DNA of 64,000 nucleotides from Clostridium rectalis. GTDB taxonomy: Bacteria; Bacillota; Clostridia; Clostridiales; Clostridiaceae. The stretch is from positions 124,001-188,000 of the forward strand of contig NZ_UYZZ01000006.1 of assembly GCF_900626095.1 (NCBI RefSeq), read 5' to 3'. The translations under genes were made by a program, and so were the position numbers. Each line of letters opens with the position of its first letter. Positions within the stretch are counted from its first letter, which is position 1. The notes under the pieces were generated by a model. That model saw only the letters and a program-made list of their open reading frames with translations. It was not told the DNA's origin and ran no database searches. This document shows positions 1 through 9,618 of this stretch, piece after piece.

Positions 1-720
1 GCTACTTACACAGGAGTATTTGATATAATAAGAGAGGTCTTTACAAATACTTCTGAATCAAAAATGAGGGGATATAAACCTGGAAGATTTAGCTTTAATG
101 TAAAGGGTGGAAGATGTGAGGCCTGTAAAGGCGATGGAATAATAAAGATAGAAATGCAATTTTTATCTGACGTTTATGTACCTTGTGAAGTATGTAAAGG
201 TAAAAGGTATAATAGAGAAACTTTAGAAGTAAAATATAAAGGTAAAACTATAGATGATGTCCTTAATATGACTGTGGAGGAAGCATTGATTTTTTTTGAA
301 AATATACCTAGGATAAAAAATAAACTTCAAACTTTAATGGATGTTGGACTAAGTTATATAAAATTAGGGCAACCATCAACCCAATTATCCGGAGGAGAGG
401 CACAAAGAATAAAACTTGCATATGAACTATCCAAAAGGAGTAATGGTAAAACTTTATATATCTTAGATGAACCAACAACAGGTCTTCATGTTGATGATGT
501 TAATAGACTAATATCTATAATACAAAGGCTTGTGCATCAGGGGAATACAGCCGTTGTTATTGAACATAATTTAGATGTTATAAAGTGTGCAGATTATATT
601 ATAGATTTAGGGCCCGAAGGTGGAGAGAAGGGTGGAACAGTAATAGCAAAAGGAACCCCAGAAGAAATAGGTAATAATGGAAATTCATATACAGGACATT
701 ATTTAAAAAAGATGTTATAA
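1..720 (+). CDS. uvrA: UvrA excinuclease subunit A, C-terminal part (5' end outside window)
   Basis: UvrA is the damage-sensing ABC ATPase of UvrABC nucleotide excision repair. The reading frame is open from base 1, so the gene starts upstream of the window. Seen here: paired zinc-finger cysteines (CEACKGDG and CEVCKGK), the ABC signature [11 protein letters not shown], the Walker B stretch [12 protein letters not shown] and the H-loop region VIEHNLDVI. These are the second ATPase half of the protein; the remaining 239 codons run normally to TAA. UvrC, its pathway partner, is coded 5 kb downstream. The identification is firm; only the missing N-terminal part is unknown. Confidence 0.97.
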   Translation, partial: ATYTGVFDIIREVFTNTSESKMRGYKPGRFSFNVKGGRCEACKGDGIIKIEMQFLSDVYVPCEVCKGKRYNRETLEVKYKGKTIDDVLNMTVEEALIFFENIPRIKNKLQTLMDVGLSYIKLGQPSTQLSGGEAQRIKLAYELSKRSNGKTLYILDEPTTGLHVDDVNRLISIIQRLVHQGNTAVVIEHNLDVIKCADYIIDLGPEGGEKGGTVIAKGTPEEIGNNGNSYTGHYLKKML

Positions 721-728
721 TTTATCTT

Positions 729-761
729 GGACTAGCATGGAAAAGCGATAAATGCTAGTCC
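729..761 (+). terminator. Hairpin after uvrA
   Basis: A perfect 10-bp stem (729-738 with 752-761, loop 13 nt) lies 9 bases after the uvrA stop. The T-run after it is short (TTT), so it may terminate only moderately well. It separates uvrA from the FHA gene. Confidence 0.6.
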
Positions 762-832
762 TTTAATATAAGTATTGTTAATGTTAATTTTTGTATGGCT
801 TCTATTATATAAAGATAGAGAAGGTGATTTTT

Positions 833-1261
833 ATGTTAAATAAATTAAGCCCAATATTCACAGTTATGATAATAGCAATAGTTTATGTAATAATATTTAC
901 TGCACTTAGAATCATGAATAAGGATATTAAGTCCGGTACTAAAAGAAGGAATAAGAGAAGATTAGTGGGGTTAGAAATAGTGGAACCTGGTAATAGTATA
1001 AATTTGAAAAGAGGGGGAGTTATTCCTATTCAAGGGGAAATAACAATAGGAAGAAGAAATGGGAATACATTTGTACTTGATGACCCATATGTTTCAGGAC
1101 ATCATGCACGGGTGTATATAAGAAATAATGAATATATATTAGAAGACTTAGGTAGTACCAATGGAACTTTAGTTAATCAGGTAAAAATACATGGGAAAAA
1201 ACATCTAAAAAGTGGTGAAATAATTAAAATAGGGAATACGGTTTTAAAATTTATAGGATAA
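833..1261 (+). CDS. Membrane-anchored FHA-domain protein
   Basis: About 142 residues. One hydrophobic segment near the N-terminus (about residues 6-26) is followed by a basic stretch and a C-terminal forkhead-associated domain. The FHA core is visible: GEITIGRR, then SGHHARV, then EDLGSTNGT, carrying the Arg, Ser/His and Asn residues used to bind phosphothreonine peptides. I chose the ATG at 833, which has AAGGTGAT just upstream, over a TTG at 791 with no ribosome site. It lies directly before an FtsW/RodA-type gene and a PBP gene, an order like fhaB-rodA-pbpA of actinobacteria. A role in tethering phosphorylated division or wall proteins is inferred; no Ser/Thr kinase gene is in the window. 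Confidence 0.88.
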   Translation: MLNKLSPIFTVMIIAIVYVIIFTALRIMNKDIKSGTKRRNKRRLVGLEIVEPGNSINLKRGGVIPIQGEITIGRRNGNTFVLDDPYVSGHHARVYIRNNEYILEDLGSTNGTLVNQVKIHGKKHLKSGEIIKIGNTVLKFIG

Positions 1262-1305
1262 TTATGTTAGAAAATATTTATAAAAAGTTAGGTGGTGACT
1301 AGGCA

Positions 1306-2508
1306 GTGGACACTAGTAGAGATGAAAAAAAACTCTTAAGATATACTTATTTATTGTGCATAATAGGATTTCTCAATTTAGCAATACTAAAAGATCCTTT
1401 TGATAAAGGTGCAATGATTATGTGTTTAATTACTTGTGTACTTATAGGATATTCTTATTTTGTTATAAGAAAGTTTTTTTCAGATGGGGATAAATTTATA
1501 TTTATTTTCTCTAGTATATTAGCGGTAATTGGGATAATTGTTTTATATAGAATAGACACGGCTATAGCTGTAAAACAGATTATATGGTTTGCAATAGGAG
1601 TAACTGGTTTTATATTAATTGTAGTGTTATTCCCTGATTTTAAAAAATTTTGTAAATTTAAATATTTATTATTAGGTTGTACAATAGTTCTTATGAGTTT
1701 AGGAACATTATTTGCACCTAAAATATATGGATCTAGAAACTGGATTAGCATAGGAGGGTTTTTATTCCAGCCTTCGGAGTTTGGGAAGCTATTTTTTGTT
1801 ATATATTTAGCAGCAGCTCTTAAGGACTATAAGACTTTCAAGGATCTTATTGAACCAGGCGTAGTTGTTATGATTTCTTTAGGATTCATGGTATTACAAA
1901 AAGATTTAGGAAGTGCCCTTATTTTCTTTGGTATATCAATTACCATGTTATACATAGCAACATCTAAATTTAAATACATAATAGTATGTTTTTTATTATT
2001 TGGAGTAGGAGCTGCAATTAGTTACAAGTTATTTGATCACGTAAGGTTGAGGGTTTTAATATGGCAGAATCCATGGCCTTATGCTACGGATAAAAGCTAT
2101 CAGGTTGTACAATCATTATTAGCAATTGCATCTGGTGGTCTTACAGGTAGTGGTTTGGGAAAAGGGTATCCTTCATATATACCAGCAAGAACTACAGATT
2201 TTATTTTTTCTGTAATATGTGAGGAATTAGGAATATTAATGGGATTTGCTATAATTTTATTGTACTTTCTGTTGTTTTATAGATGTATGAGGGCAGCAAT
2301 ATATGCAGAAGATAATTTTTTAAGGTTAATTACAGTTGGATACAGTGCTATGATAGCTTGTCAGGTTTTGGTAATAATTGGGGGAATTATTAATGTAATT
2401 CCTTTAACAGGTATAACTCTTCCAATGGTAAGTCAAGGTGGAAGTTCTATGCTTAGTACATTTTTTGCTCTTGGAGTAATTCAGAAAATATCAGAAGAGG
2501 GTAGATAA
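1306..2508 (+). CDS. FtsW/RodA/SpoVE-family peptidoglycan glycosyltransferase
   Basis: A 400-residue polytopic membrane protein of the SEDS family, which polymerises lipid II into glycan strands with a partner class B PBP. The family is shown by the run of hydrophobic helices and the conserved C-terminal features ARTTDFIFSVICEELG and GITLPMVSQGGSS. The start is GTG at 1306, with AGGTGGTGA about 7 bases before it; no ATG fits as well. The stop is one base before the ATG of the PBP gene, so the two are surely co-translated and probably work as a pair. Whether it serves division, elongation or sporulation cannot be told from sequence alone. Confidence 0.93.
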   Translation: MDTSRDEKKLLRYTYLLCIIGFLNLAILKDPFDKGAMIMCLITCVLIGYSYFVIRKFFSDGDKFIFIFSSILAVIGIIVLYRIDTAIAVKQIIWFAIGVTGFILIVVLFPDFKKFCKFKYLLLGCTIVLMSLGTLFAPKIYGSRNWISIGGFLFQPSEFGKLFFVIYLAAALKDYKTFKDLIEPGVVVMISLGFMVLQKDLGSALIFFGISITMLYIATSKFKYIIVCFLLFGVGAAISYKLFDHVRLRVLIWQNPWPYATDKSYQVVQSLLAIASGGLTGSGLGKGYPSYIPARTTDFIFSVICEELGILMGFAIILLYFLLFYRCMRAAIYAEDNFLRLITVGYSAMIACQVLVIIGGIINVIPLTGITLPMVSQGGSSMLSTFFALGVIQKISEEGR

Positions 2509-2509
2509 A

Positions 2510-3934
2510 ATGAAAGATATATCAGGTAATATAAAAAAAGTTATGATTATATTTTTAGTATGTTTCATAGGTTTAATATCATATATGACTTATTTTGAAA
2601 TAGCTGTTGCTCCCAAAATAGTTTCAAGTCAATATAACCAAAGACTATGGGCAAAAAGGAATGAGACCCTCAGAGGAACTATATATGATAGAAATATGAA
2701 GTCTTTAAGTAAAAGTATTAGAATCAGTGGAGGAAATCAAAAAAGAGAATATGAGGGGCCGGAATTTGCACACGCGTTAGGATATTTAAGTACTAAATAC
2801 GGTATAACTGGATTAGAAAAAAAGTATGATGAAGAACTTTCTTCAAATAATATAAAGGATACTTTAAGTAGTCTTATAAAGTTTGGCGAAAAGGAAGAGG
2901 AAAAGTATGGTAATAATTTAAAAACTACTTTAGATTACAATATACAGAAAAAAGCCTATGAATTATTAGGAGATAATAAAGGTGCTGTGGTGGTATTAAA
3001 TCCTAAGACTGGAGAGATATTAGGATTAGTTTCTAAGCCTTCTTTTAATCCTAACAAATTAGAGGAAAGTTGGTCAGATATAAATAAGAATAATGGGAGG
3101 CCATTACTTAATAGAGCTACTTCAGGTTTATATCCACCGGGATCTACATTTAAGGTAGTAACATCTGTAAGTGCTATGGAAAATTTAAATAATGTAGTAA
3201 ATAGAAGATTTGACGATAATGGGGTGTTAGAATTTAATTCAAAAGAATCTTTACATAATTTTGGTGGGGCATCCTATGGAAATATAAGTTTTAGAGAAGC
3301 TTTTGTTCATTCAAGTAATGTGGTGTTTGGACAACTAGGATTGGATTTAAAAAATGATAAGCTTAAGCAAACAGCAGAAAAATTTTATTTTAATAAAAAT
3401 ATCCCTTCAGATGGAGTTGTCATAGAAAATAGCAGTTTCCCTTCATTAAAAAATTATGAAAAGGGTAATATAGCACAAAGTGCTATAGGCCAGAGCTCAA
3501 TATTATCCACTCCTATGGAGATGGCATTGGTTGCTAGTACAATTGCTAATGATGGTATTATGATGAAACCATATATAGTCAATGAAGTTATTTCACATAA
3601 TGAAGATTCATTAAAGAGGATTAAGCCAGAATCTATAGGTCAAATAACCACAAGAGAAATTGCAGGAACTATAAAGGGATATATGAGAGGTGTCGTAACA
3701 GAGGGCTCAGGTTCAGCAGCAGATGTTGAAGGATTAAAAGTTTGTGGTAAAACTGGTACTGCAGATCATAAAAAAGAGGGAAGTGGAGCAAAACCACACT
3801 CATGGTTTATTGGATTTGCACCATATGAAAATCCCCAAGTAGCATTAGCAGTAATAGTAGAAGATGGGGGTCAGGGCGGAATTGCTGCTGCTAGTATAGC
3901 ATCAGGGATATTTAGAACAGCTTTAGTTAAGTAG
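2510..3934 (+). CDS. Class B penicillin-binding protein (PbpA-like transpeptidase)
   Basis: 474 residues: one N-terminal membrane anchor (about residues 11-31), a short dimerisation region, and a transpeptidase domain that crosslinks peptidoglycan outside the membrane. The active-site motifs are complete: S212-T-F-K, S268-S-N270 and K414-T-G416. Serine 212 is the expected acyl-enzyme nucleophile. The length resembles the compact PbpA type rather than the longer PBP2 or PBP3 (about 600-700 residues). The gene starts two bases after the SEDS gene, so it is the likely partner of that polymerase. Beta-lactam binding is expected from the family; specific sensitivity cannot be read here. Confidence 0.93.
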   Translation: MKDISGNIKKVMIIFLVCFIGLISYMTYFEIAVAPKIVSSQYNQRLWAKRNETLRGTIYDRNMKSLSKSIRISGGNQKREYEGPEFAHALGYLSTKYGITGLEKKYDEELSSNNIKDTLSSLIKFGEKEEEKYGNNLKTTLDYNIQKKAYELLGDNKGAVVVLNPKTGEILGLVSKPSFNPNKLEESWSDINKNNGRPLLNRATSGLYPPGSTFKVVTSVSAMENLNNVVNRRFDDNGVLEFNSKESLHNFGGASYGNISFREAFVHSSNVVFGQLGLDLKNDKLKQTAEKFYFNKNIPSDGVVIENSSFPSLKNYEKGNIAQSAIGQSSILSTPMEMALVASTIANDGIMMKPYIVNEVISHNEDSLKRIKPESIGQITTREIAGTIKGYMRGVVTEGSGSAADVEGLKVCGKTGTADHKKEGSGAKPHSWFIGFAPYENPQVALAVIVEDGGQGGIAAASIASGIFRTALVK

Positions 3935-3964
3935 ATATTAATTTCTTAGAAGGTGGGGAGTATA

Positions 3965-4861
3965 TTGAAGATTAAAGAAATAGAGGAATTAAGAAATGGG
4001 GAAAAGGTTCAATTTAATGCATTAGTAAGTGATAAGAGAACTGGTTGGAAAAAGGATGGTAGCCCATACTTATTGTTAATAATGCAGGATAATACAAGTA
4101 CTATAGCTTTTCCTGTTTGGGATAATTATGAAAAACTAAATTCTATATTAGAGGTTAATTCCATTATAGAGGTTAAGGGGATCGTGGCAAGATTTAATGG
4201 AAGCATTCAAATAAGAAATCCTATAATTAAAACCTTAGATGAAGCAATAGATTACTCACAGTATGTACCAGTTTATAATATACCAGAAAGTTTGATAAAC
4301 TATTTTAATAATGTTGTAAATGGATTGGAAGAAAAGTATAAAAAAATAGCTATAGCTGCTACAGGCGCATTAGGTTATGATGAAGAAAGATGGAATAATT
4401 TTATTAGCTGTGTAGCTGCTGAAAAATTTCATGGTAATAAAATAGGAGGACTATTTTTACATACTGTAGGTGTTATGAAAACTATGGAAAATATTATAGA
4501 GGATTATATAAATAATCCATTTTATATGAGTGCTAAAAATGTAATAAATAAGGATAGACTTATGTTAAAAGCTATAGTACACGATATTATGAAAACAGAG
4601 GAGTATGAATACCATGGCATAATAAGAAGGAAAGATCAAAAATTAGACCATTTAATATTAGGAGCAGCATACATAAGAGAGATAAATAAAGAAGTTGGTA
4701 ATATAATATCCAATGATGAATTAGATGATATTTGCTATTCAATATTGGCTCACCATGGGGAATTTGGAAATTTTCAACCTAAAGGCATAGAAGATATTCT
4801 TTTAAATGTGGCTGATATAGTGGATAGTCAAATAGTAAATGCCATAGAAAATAAAATATAG
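3965..4861 (+). CDS. YhaM-like 3'-5' exoribonuclease (OB-fold plus HD domain)
   Basis: About 298 residues. The N-terminal 90 residues match an OB-fold nucleic-acid-binding domain, and the rest is an HD-type metal hydrolase domain: FLHTVGVMKTMENI, the HD pair in AIVHDIMKTEEY, then a histidine pair in ILAHHGEFGNF. This two-domain order is that of YhaM, a 3'-5' exonuclease of Firmicutes. I placed the start at TTG 3965 because AGGTGGGG sits six bases before it; a GTG at 3953 would lie inside that ribosome site. It follows the PBP gene by 30 bases and is probably the last gene of the operon. Substrate preference is inferred from family. Confidence 0.85.
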   Translation: MKIKEIEELRNGEKVQFNALVSDKRTGWKKDGSPYLLLIMQDNTSTIAFPVWDNYEKLNSILEVNSIIEVKGIVARFNGSIQIRNPIIKTLDEAIDYSQYVPVYNIPESLINYFNNVVNGLEEKYKKIAIAATGALGYDEERWNNFISCVAAEKFHGNKIGGLFLHTVGVMKTMENIIEDYINNPFYMSAKNVINKDRLMLKAIVHDIMKTEEYEYHGIIRRKDQKLDHLILGAAYIREINKEVGNIISNDELDDICYSILAHHGEFGNFQPKGIEDILLNVADIVDSQIVNAIENKI

Positions 4862-4866
4862 TAGTG

Positions 4867-4907
4867 AAAATGGAGGATTCCTTTGATAATCCTCCATTTT
4901 TGTTTTA
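4867..4907 (+). terminator. Strong intrinsic terminator
   Basis: A perfect 13-bp stem (4867-4879 with 4888-4900) with an 8-nt loop, followed by TGTTTTATTTT. It closes the FHA-ftsW-pbp-yhaM run. Confidence 0.9.
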
Positions 4908-4958
4908 TTTTACTGTATAATATATTAAAAAGTCATATAAATATATAAAGGAGAAGTT

Positions 4959-5567
4959 ATGAAAGGGAAAACTCATGCTGGAATAGGTGTTTTGACATTT
5001 ATAGCAATTTGCAACAGTATATCAGCAAGATTGAATTTTTCGGGATTGATTATAGTGACTATAGCTTCACTTTTACCGGATATTGATCACCCTAAAAGTA
5101 TAATTAATAGGTATATACTACCATTTAGGAATAAAAGTACGAAAACTGTTTTTTATACCTGTGTAGGAATAGTATTTTTATGGTATAGTTTTTTACATAA
5201 TGGTGAATCTTATTTACAATCTTTAGGTATTACCTTTGTACTAATAGCAATATCTTCACATAGGAAAGGTTTAACTCATAGTTTAACAGGTCTTATATTA
5301 TTTTCATTTATTGCTGGATATACAGGTAATATATATAATATAGATAACGTTATATATTATTTTATGCTAGGATACGGGTTGCACTTAGTATGTGATATGG
5401 GAACAAATAGGGGCATACCGCTTTTTTATCCTTTTAGGAATAAAAATTTTAAGTTACCCATAACTTTTAGAACTAATTCAAAAGTAGGAAACATAATAGA
5501 AGAATTTATCATGATATTAGGTTTACTATATGTAGTATATCAGTTGCCTAGTATAATTTATAGATAA
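4959..5567 (+). CDS. YdjM/LexA-type inner-membrane metal-dependent hydrolase family protein (DUF457)
   Basis: 202 residues with several hydrophobic segments. Family signs: MKGKTHAGIGVL at the N-terminus, the motif PDIDHPKS near residue 42, SSHRKGLTHSLTG in the middle and GLHLVCDMGTNRGIPLFYPF later. These His/Asp positions are those of the YdjM-like membrane-bound metal-dependent hydrolases. The biochemical function of the family is poorly known; in enterobacteria ydjM is an SOS gene. The start has AAGGAG six bases upstream. It follows a strong terminator and precedes uvrC by 21 bases, so it may be co-transcribed with this DNA-repair gene, but that link is inference. Confidence 0.85.
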   Translation: MKGKTHAGIGVLTFIAICNSISARLNFSGLIIVTIASLLPDIDHPKSIINRYILPFRNKSTKTVFYTCVGIVFLWYSFLHNGESYLQSLGITFVLIAISSHRKGLTHSLTGLILFSFIAGYTGNIYNIDNVIYYFMLGYGLHLVCDMGTNRGIPLFYPFRNKNFKLPITFRTNSKVGNIIEEFIMILGLLYVVYQLPSIIYR

Positions 5568-5588
5568 TAAGAGGAATGGAGAGATTTT

Positions 5589-7457
5589 ATGTTTGATTTT
5601 GAATATCAACTAAAAATACTTCCAGATAAGCCGGGAGTATATATTATGAAAAATTCTCTTGGTGAAATTATATATGTTGGAAAGGCGAAAATACTAAAAA
5701 ATAGAGTAAGACAATATTTTCAAAACTCTAGAAATCATTCTGATAAAGTTAGAGCCATGGTTTTGAACATAGCGGAGTTTGAATATATAGTTACGGATTC
5801 AGAAATTGAAGCATTAATTTTAGAGTGTAATCTTATTAAAAAATATAGACCAAGATACAATATTTTGTTAAAGGATGATAAGGGATATCCATTTATAAAA
5901 ATAACTGTTAATGAGGAATTTCCAAGGGTATTTATTACGAGAAATGTAATTAAAGATGGTTCTAAATATTTTGGACCTTATACTAATGCTGGTGCAGTTC
6001 ATGAGACCATTGAATTAGTAAAAAAAATTTTCCCTATTAGAACCTGTAAAAAGTTGATAAAGGAGCATTTAACTAAGGGCAGACCATGTTTAAATTATCA
6101 TATTGGGTTATGTAAGGCACCTTGTGCTGGATATGTATCAAAAGATGAATACAAAAGTATTATAAATTATGTAATAGAATTATTATCTGGAAAGGATAAA
6201 AATATTATAGAAAAATTAAAAAGTGAAATGAAAGATGCCTCAGAAAGGTTAGAATTTGAAAGAGCAGCATCCTTAAGAGATAAAATATTATCTATAAATG
6301 AAATAACTGAAAAACAAAAAATAATTACTGGTAATTTTGCAAATGAAGATTTTATTAATATATATAATGATGAGAAGGATAGTTGTATACAAATTTTTTT
6401 CTTAAGAGATGGAAAAATTGTAGGAAGAGATCATTTTATTATAGAAAATACTTCTGGTATGAAGGATAGCAGTATAGTTTGTGATTTTATAAAAAGTTTT
6501 TATGGAGGAACAGCCTTTATACCAAAAAGTATATATGTACCACAGATTGATGAACAGGAACTTTTAGAAAAGTGTCTAGCCATGAAGAAAGAATCTAAAG
6601 TGTTGATAAAAATACCTAAAAAAGGATATAAAAAAGATACCATAGAAATGGTTAAGAAGAATGCACAAATAACTTTAGAACAATTTAAATTGAAAATTTT
6701 GCAAGACAAGCAAATACATGAAACGGCACTTAAGGAGTTAAGTGAGGTATTAAATCTTAACCAAATTGCAGAGAGAATAGAAGCTTATGATATTTCTAAT
6801 ATTCAAGGAGTAGATTCTGTGGGTAGTATGGTAGTATTTGAAAATGGAAAAGCAAGATATAGTGATTATAGAAGGTTTAAAATTAATTCAGTCTATGGTG
6901 CTAATGATTATGATAGTATGAGAGAAGTACTAACAAGAAGATTTCAACATGGATTAGATGAGATAAAAAAGATTCAGGAAAATAATTTGGCTTTTAGTTC
7001 AGGAAAATTTTGCGTATTTCCAGATCTTATATTAATGGATGGTGGAAAAGGTCAAGTTAATGTAGCACTGGAAGTACTAAAAAGATTTTCAATAGATATA
7101 CCCGTTTGTGGTATGGTTAAGGATGATAGGCATAATACTAGGGGCATTATATATAATAATAATGAGATAAAAATAGATAGAAATTCTAATGTCATGAGAT
7201 TAATAACTAGAGTACAAGATGAGGTTCATAGATTTGCTATAAGTTATCACAGAAGTTTAAGGGATAAGAGAATATTGCACTCTATATTAGATGATATACC
7301 TAATGTAGGAGAAAAAAGAAGAAAAGAACTATTAAAAAAATTTGGAAGTGTGGAGAAAGTGAAATCAGCTACTTATGAAGAATTATTAGATACAACTTCC
7401 ATAGATAAAAAATCTGCTTTAAGTATTATCGAATTTTTTAAAAATAAATCCGTATAA
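5589..7457 (+). CDS. uvrC: UvrC excinuclease subunit C
   Basis: 622 residues, the normal length. UvrC makes both incisions around a lesion recognised by UvrAB. Domains in order: the GIY-YIG nuclease at the N-terminus (PGVYIMKN, IIYVGKAK), a cysteine-bearing region (RPCLNYHIGLCKAPCAGY), a UvrB-interacting UVR motif near residues 205-235, an RNase H-like endonuclease domain (AYDISNIQG, DLILMDGGKGQ) and a C-terminal helix-hairpin-helix pair (IPNVGEKRRKELL). The second domain keeps the Asp residues expected for 5' incision. The ribosome site is GGAATGGAGAG before the ATG. Confidence 0.97.
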   Translation: MFDFEYQLKILPDKPGVYIMKNSLGEIIYVGKAKILKNRVRQYFQNSRNHSDKVRAMVLNIAEFEYIVTDSEIEALILECNLIKKYRPRYNILLKDDKGYPFIKITVNEEFPRVFITRNVIKDGSKYFGPYTNAGAVHETIELVKKIFPIRTCKKLIKEHLTKGRPCLNYHIGLCKAPCAGYVSKDEYKSIINYVIELLSGKDKNIIEKLKSEMKDASERLEFERAASLRDKILSINEITEKQKIITGNFANEDFINIYNDEKDSCIQIFFLRDGKIVGRDHFIIENTSGMKDSSIVCDFIKSFYGGTAFIPKSIYVPQIDEQELLEKCLAMKKESKVLIKIPKKGYKKDTIEMVKKNAQITLEQFKLKILQDKQIHETALKELSEVLNLNQIAERIEAYDISNIQGVDSVGSMVVFENGKARYSDYRRFKINSVYGANDYDSMREVLTRRFQHGLDEIKKIQENNLAFSSGKFCVFPDLILMDGGKGQVNVALEVLKRFSIDIPVCGMVKDDRHNTRGIIYNNNEIKIDRNSNVMRLITRVQDEVHRFAISYHRSLRDKRILHSILDDIPNVGEKRRKELLKKFGSVEKVKSATYEELLDTTSIDKKSALSIIEFFKNKSV

Positions 7458-7620
7458 ATTAGTGTAAGAAAGATTAAAATATAATACATAGGAAATAATG
7501 GTATAATTTCCTACTATAAAAATGAGAAAAAGTTACTTTGTATAATATTGATTAACAAAGATTTATACATTATACTTATTAATGATACATAATTTTAAGT
7601 TCAAGGAGATAAAGAAAGAT
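7458..7620 (+). promoter_or_regulatory. uvrC-murB intergenic region with a weak promoter-like signal
   Basis: 163 bases without a gene. TGTATAATATTG around 7539-7550 contains a perfect -10 hexamer, with no good -35 before it. A small inverted repeat GGAAAT/ATTTCC lies near 7491-7512. I see no riboswitch pattern. This is the likely promoter region of murB. Confidence 0.35.
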
Positions 7621-8538
7621 ATGAATCAGTATAAAGATTTTGCTACAGAATTAGTTGAAATGTTAGGCAATGAAAATGTAAAAATAGATGAACCAATGAA
7701 AAAGCATACGTCTTTTAGAGTTGGAGGTCCAGTGGATATACTAATTACTCCACAATCCTTTGAACAAGTTAAAGGAGCTATCAAGTTTTGTAGAAAAAAT
7801 TTGATCCCATATTTTATTATGGGAAATGGTTCTAATCTATTAGTTAAAGATGGTGGAGTACGTGGTGTTATAATTAAGTTATGTAATTTGGATAAAATAG
7901 AAACAAAGGAAGAAAGAATAACTGCTCAGGGAGGAGTATTATTATCTAGAGTATCCAATGAAGCAGTTAAGAATTGTCTTACAGGTTTTGAATTTGCAAG
8001 TGGAATACCTGGTAGTGTGGGTGGGGCACTTACTATGAACGCAGGAGCATATAATGGGGAAGTTTCTCAAGTTATAGAAAATGCTTTAGTAATCGATAAA
8101 GAAGGAAATTTAATAACTCTTAATAAAGAGCAATTAGAATTAGGGTACAGAATAAGTTCAATAATGAAAAAAAATTATACTGTACTTGAGGCAACCTTTA
8201 AATTTAACAAAGGCGATTATGAAAAGATTATTGGAAGAATAAATGATCTTACTAGAAGAAGAAGGGAAAAGCAACCCTTAGAATATCCATCTGCAGGAAG
8301 TACTTTTAAAAGACCAGAAGGTTATTTTGCAGCAAAACTTATAGAAGATAGCGGGCTAAAGGGAGTTCATGTAGGAGATGCAGAAGTATCCAAAAAACAT
8401 TCAGGATTTATAATCAATAAAGGAAATGCGGCAGCAAAGGATATATTAGATTTAATACAGATTGTTAAAGATACAGTAAAAGAAAAGTTTAATGTGGATC
8501 TTCATACAGAAGTAATGATAATAGGTGAAGATATTTAA
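7621..8538 (+). CDS. murB: UDP-N-acetylenolpyruvoylglucosamine reductase
   Basis: About 305 residues. MurB reduces UDP-GlcNAc-enolpyruvate to UDP-MurNAc with NADPH and FAD, the second committed step of peptidoglycan precursor synthesis in the cytosol. Family marks are the FAD-binding N-terminal segment ([17 protein letters not shown]), the [10 protein letters not shown] loop and the catalytic-serine region [11 protein letters not shown]. The type II pattern (no extra Tyr-loop domain) is usual in Firmicutes. I chose ATG 7621, which has AAGGAG at 7603-7608, over the ATG at 7582, which has none; homologues usually begin close to this point. Confidence 0.95.
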   Translation: MNQYKDFATELVEMLGNENVKIDEPMKKHTSFRVGGPVDILITPQSFEQVKGAIKFCRKNLIPYFIMGNGSNLLVKDGGVRGVIIKLCNLDKIETKEERITAQGGVLLSRVSNEAVKNCLTGFEFASGIPGSVGGALTMNAGAYNGEVSQVIENALVIDKEGNLITLNKEQLELGYRISSIMKKNYTVLEATFKFNKGDYEKIIGRINDLTRRRREKQPLEYPSAGSTFKRPEGYFAAKLIEDSGLKGVHVGDAEVSKKHSGFIINKGNAAAKDILDLIQIVKDTVKEKFNVDLHTEVMIIGEDI

Positions 8539-8551
8539 TCAAACATTTAAT

Positions 8552-8597
8552 AAAAGTTAGGGATATTGTTTATAAAACATCCTTAACTTTTATTTTT
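8552..8597 (+). terminator. Terminator of murB
   Basis: A 13-bp stem with one G-U pair (8552-8564 with 8579-8591), loop 14 nt, followed by a T-rich run. It lies 14 bases after the murB stop. Confidence 0.85.
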
Positions 8598-8674
8598 ATA
8601 AAAATAATTTATATATTATAACAGCCTATAAGTTAGGGTTAGTAAGCTATTTACTATAAATAGATAATTTAATA

Positions 8675-8683
8675 TGATATAAT
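8675..8683 (+). promoter_or_regulatory. Extended -10 promoter candidate for the rapZ operon
   Basis: TGATATAAT at 8675-8683 is an extended -10 element (TGn plus a perfect TATAAT). No clear -35 is seen, as is common for extended -10 promoters. It sits about 50 bases before rapZ and after the murB terminator, so the rapZ-yvcK-whiA-dnaE run can start here. Confidence 0.5.
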
Positions 8684-8733
8684 AAAAACATTAAATATAA
8701 GGAATTTTGCAATAGGTATAAGGAGGGGCAAAT

Positions 8734-9618
8734 ATGAGGTTTGTAATAGTGACAGGATTATCTGGAGCAGGTAAAACCCAGGCAATAAGGAGTTTGGAAG
8801 ATTTAGGATATTTTTGTGTAGACAATTTACCCCCCACATTGATACCTAAATTTGCTGAAGCTTGTTATCAGACTGATGGAAGAATAGATAAAATAGCTTT
8901 GGTTATTGACATAAGAGGTGGGGAGTTTTTTGACGATTTATTTGAAAGCTTAAAGTACTTAAAAGAGCAAGGATATAAGTATGAAATTTTATTTTTAGAT
9001 GCATCAGACGAAGTGCTTGTGAAAAGATTTAAAGAATCTAGAAGAAAGCATCCACTAGCACCAGATGGGAGAATATTAAATGGAATAGTTCTTGAAAGAA
9101 ATAGATTACGAGAGGTAAGAGATAGAGCAAGTAATCTTATAGATACATCCAATTTTTCTAATATGAAATTAAGAGAAGAAATAACTAAAATCTATGGTGA
9201 AAAGGGTCAAATAGAAACAGAGCTTATGATAACAATAGTTTCATTTGGATTCAAATATGGTATTCCTTTAGATTCCGACTTAGTTTTTGATGTAAGATTT
9301 TTACCTAACCCTTACTATATTCAAGAACTAAAGTATTTTTCAGGTAATGATAAACCTGTAAGAGATTATGTTATGAGTTATGGGGAAACTATACAATTTA
9401 TAGATAAGTTGGAGGATATGTTAGTATTTTTAATACCAAACTATTTAAAAGAAGGTAAAAGACAGTTAATTGTATCTATTGGATGTACTGGCGGTCGACA
9501 CCGTTCCGTAGCCATAGCTAACGCCCTATTTAGCAGGTTAAATAAATCTGGAAATAAGGTAAATATAGACCATAGAGATATAGATGAAGATGCAAATAAA
9601 GGTGGTAAAAAGCTATGA
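8734..9618 (+). CDS. rapZ: RapZ/YvcJ nucleotide-binding protein
   Basis: 294 residues. In E. coli RapZ is an RNase adapter that controls glucosamine-6-phosphate synthase; the Firmicute form (YvcJ) binds and hydrolyses GTP/ATP. Seen: Walker A GLSGAGKT at residues 8-15, a mid-protein [20 protein letters not shown] segment, and the C-terminal signature [13 protein letters not shown], which is highly conserved. It starts the conserved rapZ-yvcK-whiA trio. The last codons overlap the yvcK start by four bases (ATGA), which means coupled translation. The RNA-related role in Clostridium is inferred from the family. Confidence 0.96.
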   Translation: MRFVIVTGLSGAGKTQAIRSLEDLGYFCVDNLPPTLIPKFAEACYQTDGRIDKIALVIDIRGGEFFDDLFESLKYLKEQGYKYEILFLDASDEVLVKRFKESRRKHPLAPDGRILNGIVLERNRLREVRDRASNLIDTSNFSNMKLREEITKIYGEKGQIETELMITIVSFGFKYGIPLDSDLVFDVRFLPNPYYIQELKYFSGNDKPVRDYVMSYGETIQFIDKLEDMLVFLIPNYLKEGKRQLIVSIGCTGGRHRSVAIANALFSRLNKSGNKVNIDHRDIDEDANKGGKKL

